A stretch of 64,000 nucleotides of DNA from Sphingopyxis panaciterrae (GTDB lineage: Bacteria; Pseudomonadota; Alphaproteobacteria; Sphingomonadales; Sphingomonadaceae). Below, piece by piece: positions 52,065 through 60,879 of this stretch (position 1 is the stretch's first letter; every line of letters begins with the position of its first letter). Location of the stretch: contig NZ_JAASQN010000005.1 of the NCBI RefSeq assembly GCF_011762125.1, forward strand, positions 62,001-126,000. The letters are read 5' to 3'. Both the position numbers and the translations under genes were made by a program. The notes beneath the pieces were generated by a model. That model did no database searches. It was not told the DNA's origin and saw nothing but the letters and a program-made list of their open reading frames with translations.

Positions 52065-53528
52065 TCACCCTTCCGCCGCCAGATCGGCCCAGCGATCGAG
52101 AAGCGCAACCCCGAAGCCGGTCGCGCCGGGGCCGCAGCGCGACGACCGCCGTGTCGCCCAGCCGGTGCCGGCGATATCGAGGTGCGCCCAGCGGCGGCCG
52201 TCCGCGAATTTTTCGATGAACTTCGCCCCCGCGACGGGCGACCCGCCGCCGGCGCCGAACCATCCCGGTGCGCCGAGGTTGGAGACATCGGCGACCGGCG
52301 ATTCGACCAGATAGGCCATCGAGCGGGTGAGCGGCAGCCGCCAGAGCGGCTCATGCGTCGCCGCACCGGCGCGGGTGAGGCCGTCCGCCAGCGCATCGTC
52401 GCTGGTGAACAGTCCGGCAAAATCCTCGTGCAACACCCCCATGATCGCTCCCGTCAGGGTGGCGACGTCGACGATGACGCCGGGATCATATTCGCGGATC
52501 GCATAGGTGATGGCGTCGGCGAGGACGATCCGCCCCTCGGCGTCAGTGTCCTGCACCTCGATCGTCAGCCCCGACAGCGACGTGATGACATCGCCGGGGC
52601 GGTAGGATTTTCCGTCGATATTATTCTCGCACATCGGAACGACGGCGACGATGTTGACCGGCGCCCGGCGCCGCGCCAGCCGCTCGACCGCGCCAAGCAC
52701 CGCCGCGCCGCCCGCCATATCGAACTTCATCTTCGCGATGCCCGGCCGCGGCTTGAGGTTAAGGCCGCCGGCATCGAAGGTCAGCCCCTTGCCGACGAAC
52801 GCCGCATCCCAGCCGTCGTGATCGGGCGCGCCGCGCCATTCGGCGATCGTCAGCCGCGGCTCGTTGGCGCTGCCCGCGGCGACGGCGAGGATGCCGCCGG
52901 CGCCGAGCGCTTCGAGCTCGGCGAGACCCAACTGGCGTACCCGCACGCCGAACGGCGCCAGCGCCTCTGCCGCCTCGTCGGCAAAAACCGCCGGAGTCAG
53001 CCTGTTCGCGGGCTGCTCGACCCACGCGCGGGCGCGGTTGACAGGGTCGGCCCGGTGGCGGGCCTGCTCGACCAGCGCGGCATCGCGCCCGGAAACCAGC
53101 AAGGTCGAGGCGAATTGCCCGGGGACGGCATCGCGGCGCCCCTGATCGAGCCGGAAGCCGTGCAGCAACACGCCTTCGCACAAGTCGCCGAGCGCATCGC
53201 CGATGCCGAGTTCGGCCGCCGACGGCAGGCGCGCGGCGGCGAGCATCAGCCCGCGCATCGACTCGACGGCATGGCCGCCGGCGCCCCGCCAGCGATCCTC
53301 GCTGTCGCCCGCGCCGACCGCGACCACCACGATCCGTCCGCCCGCCTCGCCGTCACCGACGATGTCGAGCCAGCGCCCCGGCTTCGGCTCGAAACCCGCC
53401 GCCGCAATGATCGACGCGATGCGGTCACGGAGGGCGTCGGGGGCATGGATGGCGTCTTCGGACGCGAAAACCAGGGTTGGCGCGGTTTCAGCACCAGTCG
53501 TGATGTCGATGCTGCTCCAGCTCGTCAT
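52065..53528 (-). CDS. M17 leucyl aminopeptidase family protein
   Basis: The protein is 487 aa. The zinc site and active site of M17 are visible: FVGKGLTFDAGG, MCENNIDGKSYRPGDV and DTDAEGRIVLADAITYA. Cytosolic exopeptidase releasing N-terminal residues from peptides. It is convergent with map (2 bp apart) and 16 bp downstream of the FMN dehydrogenase gene on the same strand, so the pair may be one unit. That places a peptidase and an alpha-hydroxy-acid oxidase in the same transcript, relevant to the proposed depsipeptide role. Confidence 0.94.
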   Translation of the reverse strand: MTSWSSIDITTGAETAPTLVFASEDAIHAPDALRDRIASIIAAAGFEPKPGRWLDIVGDGEAGGRIVVVAVGAGDSEDRWRGAGGHAVESMRGLMLAAARLPSAAELGIGDALGDLCEGVLLHGFRLDQGRRDAVPGQFASTLLVSGRDAALVEQARHRADPVNRARAWVEQPANRLTPAVFADEAAEALAPFGVRVRQLGLAELEALGAGGILAVAAGSANEPRLTIAEWRGAPDHDGWDAAFVGKGLTFDAGGLNLKPRPGIAKMKFDMAGGAAVLGAVERLARRRAPVNIVAVVPMCENNIDGKSYRPGDVITSLSGLTIEVQDTDAEGRIVLADAITYAIREYDPGVIVDVATLTGAIMGVLHEDFAGLFTSDDALADGLTRAGAATHEPLWRLPLTRSMAYLVESPVADVSNLGAPGWFGAGGGSPVAGAKFIEKFADGRRWAHLDIAGTGWATRRSSRCGPGATGFGVALLDRWADLAAEG

Positions 53529-53544
53529 GGCAAAAATCCTGTCA

Positions 53545-54738
53545 TCAAGGGAAGATGTGGCTCCGTTCGCCAGGTTTCGAGCGGAAGGCTGAGAGGTGGT
53601 GGACGTCGGCGGGCGTGATATCGGCGATGCGCGTACGCCCCATCAGCGCCATGTCGCGTTCGATCTCGCTCCGGAAAATCGACAACACGCGCGCGACTCC
53701 CGCCTCGCCGCCAGCGGCAAGCCCATAGAGATAGGGCCGGCCGATCGAGCAGCCGTTAGCGCCGAGCGCGATCGCCTTCAGCACGTCGGTGCCGCGGCGC
53801 GCCCCGCCGTCGACGATCAACTGCCCGGTGCCCCCGATCCGGTCGCGGATCGCGGGCAGATAGTCGAGCGGCGCGCCCACGGTGTCGAGCTGGCGGCCGC
53901 CATGGTTCGACACCATGATCGCGTCGGCACCGCGCGCGATCGCCTCATGGCAGTCGCCCGGCATCATCGCCCCCTTGATCACCAGCTTGCCCGGCCATTG
54001 GCCGCGCAGCCATTCGACATCCTGCCACGTCGCGGTCCGGTCGAACTGCGCATTCACATAATCGATCACGCTGGTACCCCCGTTTGCGATATCGCCGACA
54101 TAGTCGGCGACGTTAGCAAGGCGGAACGAGCGGTTCTTCAGCGCCCCGAACGACCAGCGCGGATGAACGGCCAAGCTGAGCAGGCTGCCGGGTGAGAAGC
54201 GCGGCGGCATGATCATCCCGCTGCGCAGGTCGCGTTCGCGGTTGCCCGCGATCGCGGTGTCGACGGTCAGGCAGAGCGCGCCATAGCCGTGCGCCGCGGC
54301 GCGTTCGAGCAGCGCGCGGGTGAGCCCGCGGTCGCGGAACAGATAGAGCTGGAAATAGCGCTGGACCCCGGTCGCGGCGATCGCCTCGATCGACGTCGTC
54401 GCCATCGTCGACAGGCCGTATGCGATCCCTGCCCCTGCCGCCGCGCGCGCGACCGCCGTTTCGCCTGCAGCATGGAACAGCTGCGACATGCCGGTGGGCG
54501 ACAGCATCAGCGGCATCGCGACGTCGAAACCCAGCAAATCGGTGCCGGGATCGACATGGCCGACGTCGACGAGGGTGCGCTGCGCCAGCACCCATTCGCC
54601 GAACGCCGCACGGTTACGCGCCAGCGTCCATTCGTCGTCGGCGCCGCCTTCGAGATAGTGGCGGATCGGCAGCGGCAGCGCGCGGCCGGCGAGCGCCTGG
54701 ACGTCGGCGATGTTGAAAGCGTTCGAGAGCGCGGCCAC
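53545..54738 (-). CDS. FMN-dependent alpha-hydroxy-acid dehydrogenase/oxidase
   Basis: The protein is 397 aa with a GTG start at 54738, chosen because AAGGGG stands about 8 bases before it; the ATG at 54783 adds an Arg-rich tail. The FMN and active-site motifs SNHGGRQLDTV (with the base His) and IVDGGARRGTDVLKAIALGA are intact, as is YFQLYLFRDR. It belongs to the lactate/glycolate/mandelate dehydrogenase family and oxidises an L-2-hydroxy acid to the 2-oxo acid. The membrane-binding loop region is moderate in length; the electron acceptor is unknown. Confidence 0.93.
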   Translation of the reverse strand: MAALSNAFNIADVQALAGRALPLPIRHYLEGGADDEWTLARNRAAFGEWVLAQRTLVDVGHVDPGTDLLGFDVAMPLMLSPTGMSQLFHAAGETAVARAAAGAGIAYGLSTMATTSIEAIAATGVQRYFQLYLFRDRGLTRALLERAAAHGYGALCLTVDTAIAGNRERDLRSGMIMPPRFSPGSLLSLAVHPRWSFGALKNRSFRLANVADYVGDIANGGTSVIDYVNAQFDRTATWQDVEWLRGQWPGKLVIKGAMMPGDCHEAIARGADAIMVSNHGGRQLDTVGAPLDYLPAIRDRIGGTGQLIVDGGARRGTDVLKAIALGANGCSIGRPYLYGLAAGGEAGVARVLSIFRSEIERDMALMGRTRIADITPADVHHLSAFRSKPGERSHIFP

Positions 54739-54807
54739 TGGGTTACCCCTTCCCGCGCGCACGGATCGCGGCCGCCGCCTCACGGCGGGCGAACGGGGCG
54801 GCGCCGG

Positions 54808-55512
54808 CTATTTGTCCGCGACGGGCGCCGATGCCTTGCCGTGCGGATCGACGATCCGCATCGACCGGCGGTCGGGCGACGCGGCGCCGAGCGGCTCCAT
54901 ACGCGGGCAGAGGATGGCGAGAATCCGGCACGAGCTGCTGCCGACCCGGACATGCGCATGCTTCATTTCGGCATCGAAATAGATGCTCGAACCCGCCGTC
55001 AACCGGACCGGCGCATAGATTTCGGTGTGAAACTCCATCTCGCCTTCGAGGACATAGTTGAATTCCTCGCCGCTGTGCTGGGTGAAGGCGCCATATTCGG
55101 CGACATCCTCGATCAGCAGTTCGGCAACGACCGGCTGAAAGCGTTTCTGGAGCATGTCGGAGGCGTGGAACCATTCGAGATAGGAACCGGCGTCGACCAT
55201 CGTCCCATCCTCGGGCCGCGTGATGCTGCGCCGCATACCGTAAGCCGATGACTGCTGCATCGCCATCGGCACCGCGGTGCCGAGGAATTCGGTGATGTCG
55301 GCCTGCAGCGCGCGGCTGACGCTGTCGAGCCGTTCGAAGCTGGTCGAAATCTTGCCATTTTCGATCTTCGACATGGTCGACAGGGCGACGCCTATGCGAT
55401 CGGCGAGTTCGGCGAGCGACAGTCCCGCCGCCAGCCGCCGTTCGCGAATCGCCGCGCCGACGCGCAGCCGGCTGCTCGCCAATTCGTCCCTGCGTCCCGT
55501 CTTTTCGCGCAT
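54808..55512 (-). CDS. XRE-family regulator with C-terminal cupin domain
   Basis: The protein is 234 aa from the ATG at 55512 (GAGGGA at 5 bases); 55539 is a weaker alternative. Residues 17-75 are an XRE helix-turn-helix (LSLAELADRIGVALSTMSKIENGK), and about 150-210 a small cupin domain (HSGEEFNYVLEGEMEFH) that usually senses a small ligand. Such HTH-cupin proteins control catabolic or polyamine genes. It lies 69 bp before the FMN dehydrogenase gene and 186 bp after the TonB receptor, all on the minus strand. Confidence 0.92.
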   Translation of the reverse strand: MREKTGRRDELASSRLRVGAAIRERRLAAGLSLAELADRIGVALSTMSKIENGKISTSFERLDSVSRALQADITEFLGTAVPMAMQQSSAYGMRRSITRPEDGTMVDAGSYLEWFHASDMLQKRFQPVVAELLIEDVAEYGAFTQHSGEEFNYVLEGEMEFHTEIYAPVRLTAGSSIYFDAEMKHAHVRVGSSSCRILAILCPRMEPLGAASPDRRSMRIVDPHGKASAPVADK

Positions 55513-55698
55513 TGTCCCTCGAAAATTCCTGCCCTGCACCGATCGTCGCGCCGCGCTGCCGAATCAGATGCCGGCCCGTCTGTGCACCGCCGCCGCAGCG
55601 CGGACCGACATGGCCAAGGAGGGCCCGCCCGCGCAAGCAGAAAGGGCGAATTTTCATTTCGAAAGACAAGGCGGCGCCCCAGCTCAATGTTTGCCTGT

Positions 55699-57969
55699 TC
55701 AATATTTGAACGTCACCGCGACGCCGATCGTCCGCGGCCGCTGCACGATCACTTCGTTGATCCCGTTCGCGCCGGTTCCGCTGAGCTGTGCACGCTTGTC
55801 GGTCAGGTTGCGGACGAACAGGCTGATGTCGACATGGTCGCTTTCGAACCCCGCGCGCGCATCGAACAGCGCATAGCCCGGCAACAGATAGTCGGGATTG
55901 ACGAGACTCGACAGCAGCGCTGTGTGGCGCTGGCCGACGAACTTGGCAGTCGCGCCGACGACCGCGGTCCAGTCGCCCGACACCGGGGTGCGATAATCGA
56001 GCGCGAGCGACCCGCTCCACTTCGGGCTGTTCGGCAACGGGTCGCCGACGCCGACCGATGCCGCCGCCAGCGGGTCGATGCGCGTGATCTTGCCGTCATT
56101 GTATGACAGCGTCCCGGCCAGCGTCAGCCCGTCGACCGGCCGCAGTGAAAGCGAACCCTCGACGCCGTAGACGCGCGCATTGCCGCCATTGGTATAGGCG
56201 TTGAGCCCGCCGCTGCTGACCTGGATCAGGATATCCTTCCAGCGCATGTAGAAGGCGGAGATGTCGATCGTCGCCTTGCCGTCCCAGAATTTGCTCTTCA
56301 CCCCGCCTTCGAAATTCTCGGTCGAATCCGATTTGAAGCTGGCGGGGAGACCGGGAACCGCAAAGTTCGGCCCGCCGGGGCGGAAGCCGGTCGCGTAGCG
56401 CGCATAGACCATGCCGTCGGGCGAGAAATGATAGCGTGCGGTGAGCAGATAGGTCTTCACCGTTTCCGAACCGCGCGTCGTCCCGGTGTCGGCAGGAACG
56501 GCGGGCAGGCCGGAGAACAGCAGGAAGGCGTTGAAGGCCTCGGCATCGCTGCCATAAAAGGTCTGGTTATAGCTCTGGCGGATGCGCCCGACGCGCAGCC
56601 CTCCGGTCAGGTCGAGGCTCTCGCCGATCTTGTACGTCAGATTGCCGAAGCCGGCGATCTCTTCATAGGTGTCGTTGACGCCAAAGCCGATCGCGGGATC
56701 GAGCGTCGGCACCGCGACGAAATTCGCGTCATAGCCGGTGACGTTGGTCGAGGTCCGGGCGCGCTCATGGGTGTAGAAGGCGCCAAAGACATATTGCAGC
56801 GGCCCGTCGCCCGACGAGGCGAGGCGCAGTTCCTGCGAAAATTTCTTGATCGGCCCCAAAGCGTCAGCTGCAGCGGCCGTTCCCGCGGGGACCGGCTCGC
56901 CCCCGAACAGGGTCAGGAAAGGCAGGGTGGTGTTGAACGGCAGCGCGTTGAGGACGATGCTGGCGTTGATCTTCTGATAGCTGGTGACCGACGTCAGGCT
57001 GCCGAAACCCAGATCATAATCGATCGTGCCGATCAGGACGTCGGATGTCTTGCGATAGCGGTTGTAGAGTTGCTGGTCATATTTCAGATCGCCGGTCAGC
57101 GGTTTGCGATCGGCGCCATAGACGATATAATCCTGCCCGGGCTGGTTCACCCGCTGGTGGAAACCGACGATATTGATGCTGAGATCGGGCGAGGGTTCGA
57201 AACGCAGCGATCCGTTGATGCCCCAGTTGCGCTGGCGGTTGAAGTCGCTGACACCCGCCACGCCGTTGTCGATGAAACCCGATGGACGATCGATATAACC
57301 CGATACGCGAAGCCCCAGCATGTCGCGGACGACCGGCGCGCTGGCCGCGGCGCGGACCGAATAGCCGGTGCCGCCGTGCTGCGTCCCGCTGAGTTCGCCA
57401 CGTGCGATCGCGGTGACCTCGGTAAGGCTGGGCCGCGCGAAGGTGTAGGAGACGAGGCCGCCGAGCGTGTTGGCACCATAGAGCGTCCCCTGCGGCCCCT
57501 TCAGCACCTCGACGCGTTCGAGATCGATCGGGTCGAGGTCCGTCGAATTGGCGCCGCCGAGGTTGAACGACGAACTGGGGCCGACAGGCGCGCCGTCGAT
57601 CACGATCCCGACAATCGCGCCGAGATTGGTGCCCGTCGTCAGCCCGCGAATGACCGGCGTACCGCCGCCACCGACCTGGCTGACCTGAACCCCGGGGGTT
57701 AGCGCCAGATAATCCTTGAGGCTGGTGTAGCCAGCGTCGAGCAGGTCGCTGCCGCGAAAGGCGGAAATCGCGCTCGGCACGTCGAGCTGACGTTCGGGGC
57801 GCTTGTTCGCAGTAACGATGATGTCGCCGCTGCCGTCGTTCGCGCTGTTGTCGGCCGGGGCTTCGCTGCCCGGCGCCTCACCCCCTTGAACTTCGTTCTG
57901 CGCCCATGCCCCCGTCGGCATCGCGGTTGCTGCCAACAAAAGCGCAACGATCGTCCGATTTATCATCAT
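55699..57969 (-). CDS. TonB-dependent outer-membrane receptor
   Basis: The protein is 756 aa with a Sec signal (residues 1-23, ...MPTGAWA). The TonB box/plug start DIIVTANKRPERQLDVPSAISAF and the plug motif DLERVEVLKGPQGTLYGANTLGG are followed by a 22-strand barrel ending in a C-terminal aromatic (FKY). The second ATG (57966) fits the ribosome site GGAGGGA better than the first. It imports a large substrate using the TonB-ExbBD motor. The substrate is probably what the hydrolases around it degrade. The promoter region is shared with the serine hydrolase gene. Confidence 0.96.
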   Translation of the reverse strand: MMINRTIVALLLAATAMPTGAWAQNEVQGGEAPGSEAPADNSANDGSGDIIVTANKRPERQLDVPSAISAFRGSDLLDAGYTSLKDYLALTPGVQVSQVGGGGTPVIRGLTTGTNLGAIVGIVIDGAPVGPSSSFNLGGANSTDLDPIDLERVEVLKGPQGTLYGANTLGGLVSYTFARPSLTEVTAIARGELSGTQHGGTGYSVRAAASAPVVRDMLGLRVSGYIDRPSGFIDNGVAGVSDFNRQRNWGINGSLRFEPSPDLSINIVGFHQRVNQPGQDYIVYGADRKPLTGDLKYDQQLYNRYRKTSDVLIGTIDYDLGFGSLTSVTSYQKINASIVLNALPFNTTLPFLTLFGGEPVPAGTAAAADALGPIKKFSQELRLASSGDGPLQYVFGAFYTHERARTSTNVTGYDANFVAVPTLDPAIGFGVNDTYEEIAGFGNLTYKIGESLDLTGGLRVGRIRQSYNQTFYGSDAEAFNAFLLFSGLPAVPADTGTTRGSETVKTYLLTARYHFSPDGMVYARYATGFRPGGPNFAVPGLPASFKSDSTENFEGGVKSKFWDGKATIDISAFYMRWKDILIQVSSGGLNAYTNGGNARVYGVEGSLSLRPVDGLTLAGTLSYNDGKITRIDPLAAASVGVGDPLPNSPKWSGSLALDYRTPVSGDWTAVVGATAKFVGQRHTALLSSLVNPDYLLPGYALFDARAGFESDHVDISLFVRNLTDKRAQLSGTGANGINEVIVQRPRTIGVAVTFKY

Positions 57970-58275
57970 TCCCTCCCGGATGTCCGCGCCGCCTCGGCAC
58001 TTTCCATATTTCCTTTAAGGAAACTTATTTTCACAAATCTGTCAATCGCTCTTTTTGAGCGCGCTTCCGTGGCATAGGAAACCCCTGAATTCCGCACCGG
58101 AACAAGGTCGGCCTCACACGAACCGCTCCCATAGCCAGCATAATATATGCGCAACACTACAAGAAGGGCTTGACCAAAATCGGTTTCCATACTTTCCTGT
58201 GGTGAAATGTGACGAGCTTCGGGAAAGTGCGAGTCGGCCTCGCAGCCTATGGTCCGGGGCGATTGGGAGAGAATT
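57970..58275. promoter_or_regulatory. Divergent control region between receptor and serine hydrolase, with palindrome
   Basis: The region is 306 bp of AT-rich sequence. A perfect 15-bp palindrome TTTCCTT-T-AAGGAAA lies at 58009-58023, about 40 bp before the receptor start. On the minus strand TTGACA (58038-58043) could be its -35. Toward the hydrolase, TTGACC and TTTCCATACTTTCCT half-sites are seen around 58170-58195. The palindrome is a candidate operator of the XRE-cupin regulator. Confidence 0.5.
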
Positions 58276-59487
58276 ATGCCGGCATATCAATTCGGGTCAG
58301 CCACCGCGGCGGAGGCGGGCTTTTCAGGCGCCGTGCTCGCCGAACTCGACGCCTATTTCGACACGATGGTCGCCAATGGCGAGCTTCCCGGGCATGTGAT
58401 GCTGCTGGTGCGCGGCGACAAGGTCGTTCGCGGCCATGTCACCGGCTTCGCCGATTGCCGCGACCGGCGGCCGCTCACGGCCGATGCGATCTTCACCCTC
58501 TTTTCGATGAGCAAGCCGCTGGCGGCGGTCGCGATGCTGCTGCTCCACGAGGAGGGGAAGTGGCAGTTCGACGACAGCGTCGCCGACTATCTTCCCGAAT
58601 TCCGCGATATCGCGAGCCTTCCGGGCAGCGGGGCAACGCGGCCGCCGACGATCCGCGAGCTTTTCACGCACAGCGCGGGCTTCAGCCTGGGCAGGACGGT
58701 CGAGGAGATGCAGGCGAACGTCCAGAAGCTCAAATGGCACGATGCGCGCTCGCTGACCGAGCAGATCGGGCGCTATGCAGCGATCCCACTGGGATATGAA
58801 CCCGGCACCGCGTGGGAATATAGCGTCGCCACCGACCTGCAGGCCGAGATCGTCGAACGGCTGAGCGGCGAGCGATACGACCTGTTCCTCAAGAAGCGCG
58901 TGTTCGACCCGCTCGGCATGACCGATACCGGCTTCACGCTCGATTACGACCGGACGCGGCGGCTGGTCTGCGGGCATGTCCTCGACCCGGAAACGGGCCG
59001 GCTGCGCGCCGCGACGCCCGAAGAGCGGATGGAATCGATCTTTCCGATGGGCGGCACCTCGTTCAAGTCGACCGCTCAGGACTATGCCCGCTTCGCGCGC
59101 ATGCTGCTCCAGCGCGGCACGCTGGGCGAAGCGCGGATATTGAAGCCCGAGAGCGTCGCATTGATGCTCGCGAACCACCTGCCCGACGGCCTGCTCGAAA
59201 ACCGCTATCCGATCCTTCACTATGCGATCGGCCAGGGGAACGGTCACGGCCTGAACGGCATGGTCTGCCTCGATCCCGCGCGCGCCGGGCGGCCGGTGGG
59301 CACGGGCACCTATGAATGGGGCGGCGCCTTTGGCACCTGGTTCTGGATCGATCCCGAGCATGACATATTGTGCATCGGCATGACGCATCGCCAGCGGATC
59401 CAGACCGACCTGCGCCCGCCCGAAATCGTCGCACAGGAATTCATCTATCGCGCGCTGCGCGAAGGCGCCGCCGCACACACGGCCTGA
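58276..59487 (+). CDS. Serine beta-lactamase-fold hydrolase (class C/EstB-like)
   Basis: The protein is 403 aa from the ATG at 58276 (GGGAGAG at 7 bases). The Ser-x-x-Lys motif is SMSK (Ser77, Lys80), the second motif is YSV (Tyr182) and GGAFGTW near 350 replaces the KTG motif. There is no signal peptide, so it is cytosolic, which argues against antibiotic resistance. Family members include esterases, D-aminopeptidases and transacylases. It heads a two-gene unit with the esterase 33 bp downstream. Confidence 0.92.
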   Translation: MPAYQFGSATAAEAGFSGAVLAELDAYFDTMVANGELPGHVMLLVRGDKVVRGHVTGFADCRDRRPLTADAIFTLFSMSKPLAAVAMLLLHEEGKWQFDDSVADYLPEFRDIASLPGSGATRPPTIRELFTHSAGFSLGRTVEEMQANVQKLKWHDARSLTEQIGRYAAIPLGYEPGTAWEYSVATDLQAEIVERLSGERYDLFLKKRVFDPLGMTDTGFTLDYDRTRRLVCGHVLDPETGRLRAATPEERMESIFPMGGTSFKSTAQDYARFARMLLQRGTLGEARILKPESVALMLANHLPDGLLENRYPILHYAIGQGNGHGLNGMVCLDPARAGRPVGTGTYEWGGAFGTWFWIDPEHDILCIGMTHRQRIQTDLRPPEIVAQEFIYRALREGAAAHTA

Positions 59488-59520
59488 TATCGTCCCTCAC
59501 CCCCCAGGAAGGCATTCTTC

Positions 59521-60390
59521 ATGAGCTTCTCCATCCAGGCCCAGGTCGACCGGTTCGAATTGCCGCATCCGCGCGGAACCGGCCATTTCCAGATCAGCGT
59601 TTCGCGCCCCGCCCATTCGCCCGAAGGCGGCGACGTGCCGGTGCTTTTCGTGCTCGATGCCGATATCGGTTTCGCGCTCGCCGCCGAGATTGCGCGGCTG
59701 CGCGGCGTGGCCGGCATGCTGCCCACCGCGATGGTGGTCGGCATCGGCTATGGCGCCGATTTCGCCGAATTTGCCAAGCTGCGCACCGCCGACCTCACCC
59801 CGCCGCTCAGCGAGGCGGGCCGCGAAGCGCTGGGCGACATGACGAGCTTCATCGGCGACAGCGACGGCGGCGCCGATGCTTTCCTCGATTTCCTCACCCT
59901 GATCCTCGCGCCCGAGATCGCGCGGCGCTATCCCGAGGCGTCGGCCAGCAACCGCATCCTCTTCGGCCACTCGCTTGGCGGCCTGTTCACCGCTTATGCG
60001 CTGCTCACCCGTCCCGACGCCTTTTCGACCTTCCTCGCGAATAGTCCGTCCTTATGGTGGGACGGCTTTGCGATCCTCGGCCATCTCGCCGCTTTCGCCG
60101 AGCGCCTCGCCCGGCTCGATCGCCAGCCGCGCGCGCTGATCGGCGTCGGCGCGAAGGAGCAGGAGATGCCGGCCAAGGTCCCGGCGGGCATGGCCATGTC
60201 GCTCGAACAGGTGCAGGCGATCGTCACCGCGTCGCGGATGGTCGATGCCGTGCCCGAATTCACCGCCGCCCTGCGCGAAGCCGGGCTGACCGGCGTCGCG
60301 CACGTCATCTACGACGATGAAGATCACAGCAGCGTCATTCCCGCCGCCCTGATGCGCGGGCTGCGCTTCGCCGTGCCCGACCCGGAATAG
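59521..60390 (+). CDS. Alpha/beta-hydrolase, Fes-like putative esterase (PF00756 type)
   Basis: The protein is 289 aa. The nucleophile elbow GHSLGG gives Ser151, and DDEDHSSV near residue 268 holds the catalytic His. The segment FLANSPSLWWDG is typical of the enterochelin-esterase/esterase D branch. No signal peptide, so it is cytosolic. The decaying gene at 60880-61919 is a paralogue (SSPSNWWNN). It should cleave ester bonds of the imported substrate; siderophore esters are an alternative, but no siderophore genes are nearby. Confidence 0.92.
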   Translation: MSFSIQAQVDRFELPHPRGTGHFQISVSRPAHSPEGGDVPVLFVLDADIGFALAAEIARLRGVAGMLPTAMVVGIGYGADFAEFAKLRTADLTPPLSEAGREALGDMTSFIGDSDGGADAFLDFLTLILAPEIARRYPEASASNRILFGHSLGGLFTAYALLTRPDAFSTFLANSPSLWWDGFAILGHLAAFAERLARLDRQPRALIGVGAKEQEMPAKVPAGMAMSLEQVQAIVTASRMVDAVPEFTAALREAGLTGVAHVIYDDEDHSSVIPAALMRGLRFAVPDPE

Positions 60391-60394
60391 TGCG

Positions 60395-60860
60395 TCAGCC
60401 TTCGGGCTGGGCGACCGGGACGCTGAGAGCGCTGGGGTGCGCGGCGTCGCGGAACAGCCGCACCGTGACGGTGCGCGCGTCGGCCATCGTCTCGTCGGCC
60501 ACCGGCTTGCCGCTGTTATAGTTGCGCTGCCACGCGACGCTCTGGTTCGCCCGCAGGACCAGCCGCAGCCGATTGCCCGCCCGGATCAGTCGCGAGACGA
60601 AGGCGAAGCGATCGAAGTCGTAACGGCGCGGTGCCGTGCCATCGATCAGCTTCTCGGTCCGCAGCTGTTCTGCCCGACCTTGATCCCGAAGAATTCGGCC
60701 TCGGGCTTGCGCACCTGATCATGCCCCCACGGGCCTACGGATGCGATAGTTGATCTGCGGGCTGTAGGTGGCCTTCGCCTCACCCGTTGCGGCGCACGCC
60801 GGAGGCCGCGGCCAGTACGAGCGCCGATGCCGCGGACAGAAGATATTCACGCCGGTTCAC
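60395..60860 (-). pseudogene. CocE/NonD-type hydrolase remnant with internal deletion and frameshifts
   Basis: A GTG at 60860 with GGGGGAAG ahead starts a signal-like stretch (NRREYLLSAASALVLAAASG). One frame later comes GEAKATYSPQINYRIRR, then VGPWGHDQVRKPEAEFFGIK (the CocE GPW-H motif) and, after another shift near 60670, the C-terminal jelly-roll tail NRLRLVLRANQSVAWQRNYN ... down to the TGA at 60395-60397. An intact enzyme has about 550-650 residues; only about 150 codons are left and most of the hydrolase domain is gone. Confidence 0.8.
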
Positions 60861-60879
60861 GCTTGCTTCCCCCAATTCC

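Noticed and set aside
58276-59487. True beta-lactamase giving antibiotic resistance
   Set aside because: No signal peptide, and the second and third motifs deviate (YSV, GGAFGTW); a serine esterase/peptidase is more likely.
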